From Planctomycetota bacterium (GTDB lineage Bacteria > Planctomycetota > Phycisphaerae > WQYP01), in contig JAJZOA010000079.1 in NCBI GenBank assembly GCA_021852225.1, positions 1-6,587 on the forward strand: 6,587 nt of DNA, in the 5' to 3' direction. The translations under genes and the position numbers were made by a program. Each line of letters begins with the position of its first letter. Within the stretch, counting starts at the first letter, position 1. The notes below the pieces were generated by a model, which was not told where the DNA came from, searched no databases, and saw only the letters and a list, made by a program, of their open reading frames with translations. This document shows, piece after piece, positions 5,369 through 6,587 of this stretch.

Positions 5369-6550
5369 ATGTCATTTGTAAAATCCCAGCGGTTGCAGGC
5401 GTTGCCACCTTACCTGTTTATTGAGATTGACAAACGCAAGCGCGCGCTTCTTGCCGCCGGCAAGGATGTGATTAATCTGGGTGTCGGAGACCCGGACCTG
5501 CCCACCCATGGTTTTATTATAGATGCCATGGCCAAAGCAATTTATGACCCGAAAAATCACCGGTATCCGTTCGATGAAGGCGTACCCGCCTATCGGCAGG
5601 CCGCGGCAAAATTCATGGAAAAGCGCTTTGGCGTAACGCTGGATGCGGACAAGGAAGTTCTCACGACTATCGGATCTAAAGACGGAATTGCGCATTTGCC
5701 CCTGGCGGTGGTGAATCCAGGTGATACGGTGTTGGTGCCACAGCCGGGCTATCCGGTCTATGCCACCGGTACCAGCTTTGCCGGTGGGCGGGTGTTTACG
5801 ATGCCCCTGCTGGAAATGAATAATTTTCTGCCGGATCTGGATGCCATTCCGGAAGATGTCCGCAAGCAAAGCCGACTGATCTGGTTGAATTATCCGAATA
5901 ACCCGACTGCCGCCACCGCGCCCCTGGCGTTTTATGAAAAAGTGGTGGCTATGGCCAAGCGGTACAACTGGGTGATTGCCAATGACCTGGCCTATGGCGA
6001 GGTATATTTTGAAGCCGCCCCGCCCAGCATTCTTCAGGTGCCGGGAGCCAGAGACGTCGCCATCGAATTTCATTCGCTCTCCAAAAGCTTCAATATGACC
6101 GGCTGGCGCATTGGATGGGCTGCGGGAAATCCGGCAATTATCGCCGCCCTTGGACAGGTGAAGGGCAATGTGGACAGCGGCCAGTTCAATGCCATTCAGG
6201 TGGCCGGTGCCGTGGCACTGGAACACTATGATCACGCATCGGTCAAGCGTCAGATGGACATTTACCGTGGTCGGCGTGACGCACTGTACAACGGCCTTGT
6301 CGCCTTGGGCTGGAAATTTCGGAAACCGACAGCAGGCTTTTTCTGTTGGGTCAATACGCCCAATGGTTTGCCTTCGATGGATCTGTGTGGCCGGCTGATT
6401 GACGAGGCGCATGTCGTGACCGTGCCAGGGGCGGGCTTCGGAGCCGCCGGGGAAGGTTACCTGCGCATGGCTCTGACGGTGGATGAGGACCGCATTCGTC
6501 AGGCAGTGGAACGGATTGGCAATATCAGGGAATTGCGCGTGGGCGGATGA
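5369..6550 (+). CDS. dapL: LL-diaminopimelate aminotransferase DapL
   Basis: A PLP enzyme (EC 2.6.1.83) that converts tetrahydrodipicolinate to LL-diaminopimelate in one step, for lysine and peptidoglycan; cytosolic. The 393-residue class I/II aminotransferase shows LPPYLFIEIDKRK (12-24), LGVGDPDLPTHGF (37-49) and GSKDGIAH (102-109). Further on are PQPGYPVYATGTSFAGG (124-140), NYPNNPT (174-180; N178 near the ring), NDLAYGE (205-211; D206, Y209), EFHSLSKSFNMTGWRIGW (233-250; K239 Schiff base, R247) and YLRMA (364-368; R366 for the substrate carboxylate). The LPPYLF, GSKDGIAH and IEFHSLSK blocks favour DapL over aspartate or alanine aminotransferases. The usual NPTGA reads NPTAA. It is divergent from lgt and followed directly by a terminator, so probably expressed alone. 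A related class I aminotransferase with another substrate is the main alternative. Confidence 0.92.
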   Translation: MSFVKSQRLQALPPYLFIEIDKRKRALLAAGKDVINLGVGDPDLPTHGFIIDAMAKAIYDPKNHRYPFDEGVPAYRQAAAKFMEKRFGVTLDADKEVLTTIGSKDGIAHLPLAVVNPGDTVLVPQPGYPVYATGTSFAGGRVFTMPLLEMNNFLPDLDAIPEDVRKQSRLIWLNYPNNPTAATAPLAFYEKVVAMAKRYNWVIANDLAYGEVYFEAAPPSILQVPGARDVAIEFHSLSKSFNMTGWRIGWAAGNPAIIAALGQVKGNVDSGQFNAIQVAGAVALEHYDHASVKRQMDIYRGRRDALYNGLVALGWKFRKPTAGFFCWVNTPNGLPSMDLCGRLIDEAHVVTVPGAGFGAAGEGYLRMALTVDEDRIRQAVERIGNIRELRVGG

Positions 6551-6569
6551 CCCATTGCGTTTTTTTTTT
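6535..6569 (+). terminator. Intrinsic terminator of dapL
   Basis: TGGG (6540-6543) pairs with CCCA (6551-6554). A G-T wobble, one bulged T and CGC/GCG (6536-6538 with 6557-6559) extend the stem. Ten consecutive T residues follow (6560-6569). The 5' arm and the loop include the last codons and the TGA stop, so the hairpin forms only after the ribosome has left. Confidence 0.65.
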
Positions 6570-6587
6570 CACCGCGAGGGTTCGTCG

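Noticed and set aside
5372..6412. 346-codon minus-strand frame opposite dapL
   Set aside because: It lies wholly inside a clear dapL gene. The translation is rich in His, Arg, Gly and Gln without family motifs, as is typical of an antisense shadow in GC-rich DNA.

Overview
The window looks like ordinary chromosomal DNA from a free-living Gram-negative-type bacterium. It most resembles the Planctomycetota/Verrucomicrobiota group, and this placement is an inference. It rests on the combination of an autotransporter-like beta-strand-repeat surface protein with a PEP-CTERM-like tail, an LL-diaminopimelate aminotransferase, an enlarged Lgt, and a glycosyltransferase/acyltransferase pair of the kind that finishes glycosylated acyl-carotenoids or other glycolipids. 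No mobile element, CRISPR array, tRNA or rRNA was seen.

Layout. Positions 1-579 (+) hold the 3' end of a secreted repeat protein that ends in a PEP-CTERM-like sorting signal. It faces a two-gene minus-strand operon: a PlsC-like acyltransferase (2692 to 1859), then a membrane family-2 glycosyltransferase (1862 to 693), joined by a GTGA stop/start overlap. A 172-bp divergent region (2693-2864) separates this operon from a plus-strand DegT/DnrJ/EryC1/StrS sugar aminotransferase (2865-4022). That gene converges, with a 23-bp gap, on lgt (5101 to 4046, -), the prolipoprotein diacylglyceryl transferase. A second divergent region (5102-5368) separates lgt from dapL (5369-6550, +), which ends in a good intrinsic terminator.

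How the genes fit together. All of them serve the cell envelope: a surface protein, glycolipid or carotenoid decoration, nucleotide-sugar amination, lipoprotein maturation, and the diaminopimelate/lysine branch that feeds peptidoglycan. They sit in several separate transcription units, so the common theme need not mean one pathway. Only the acyltransferase/glycosyltransferase pair is clearly co-expressed.

I do not see a convincing undescribed system. The points most worth a second look are a perfect 12-bp inverted repeat inside the acyltransferase gene, the sorting signal that lacks its glutamate, the co-translated acyltransferase/glycosyltransferase pair beside a lone sugar aminotransferase, and a long insertion in Lgt.
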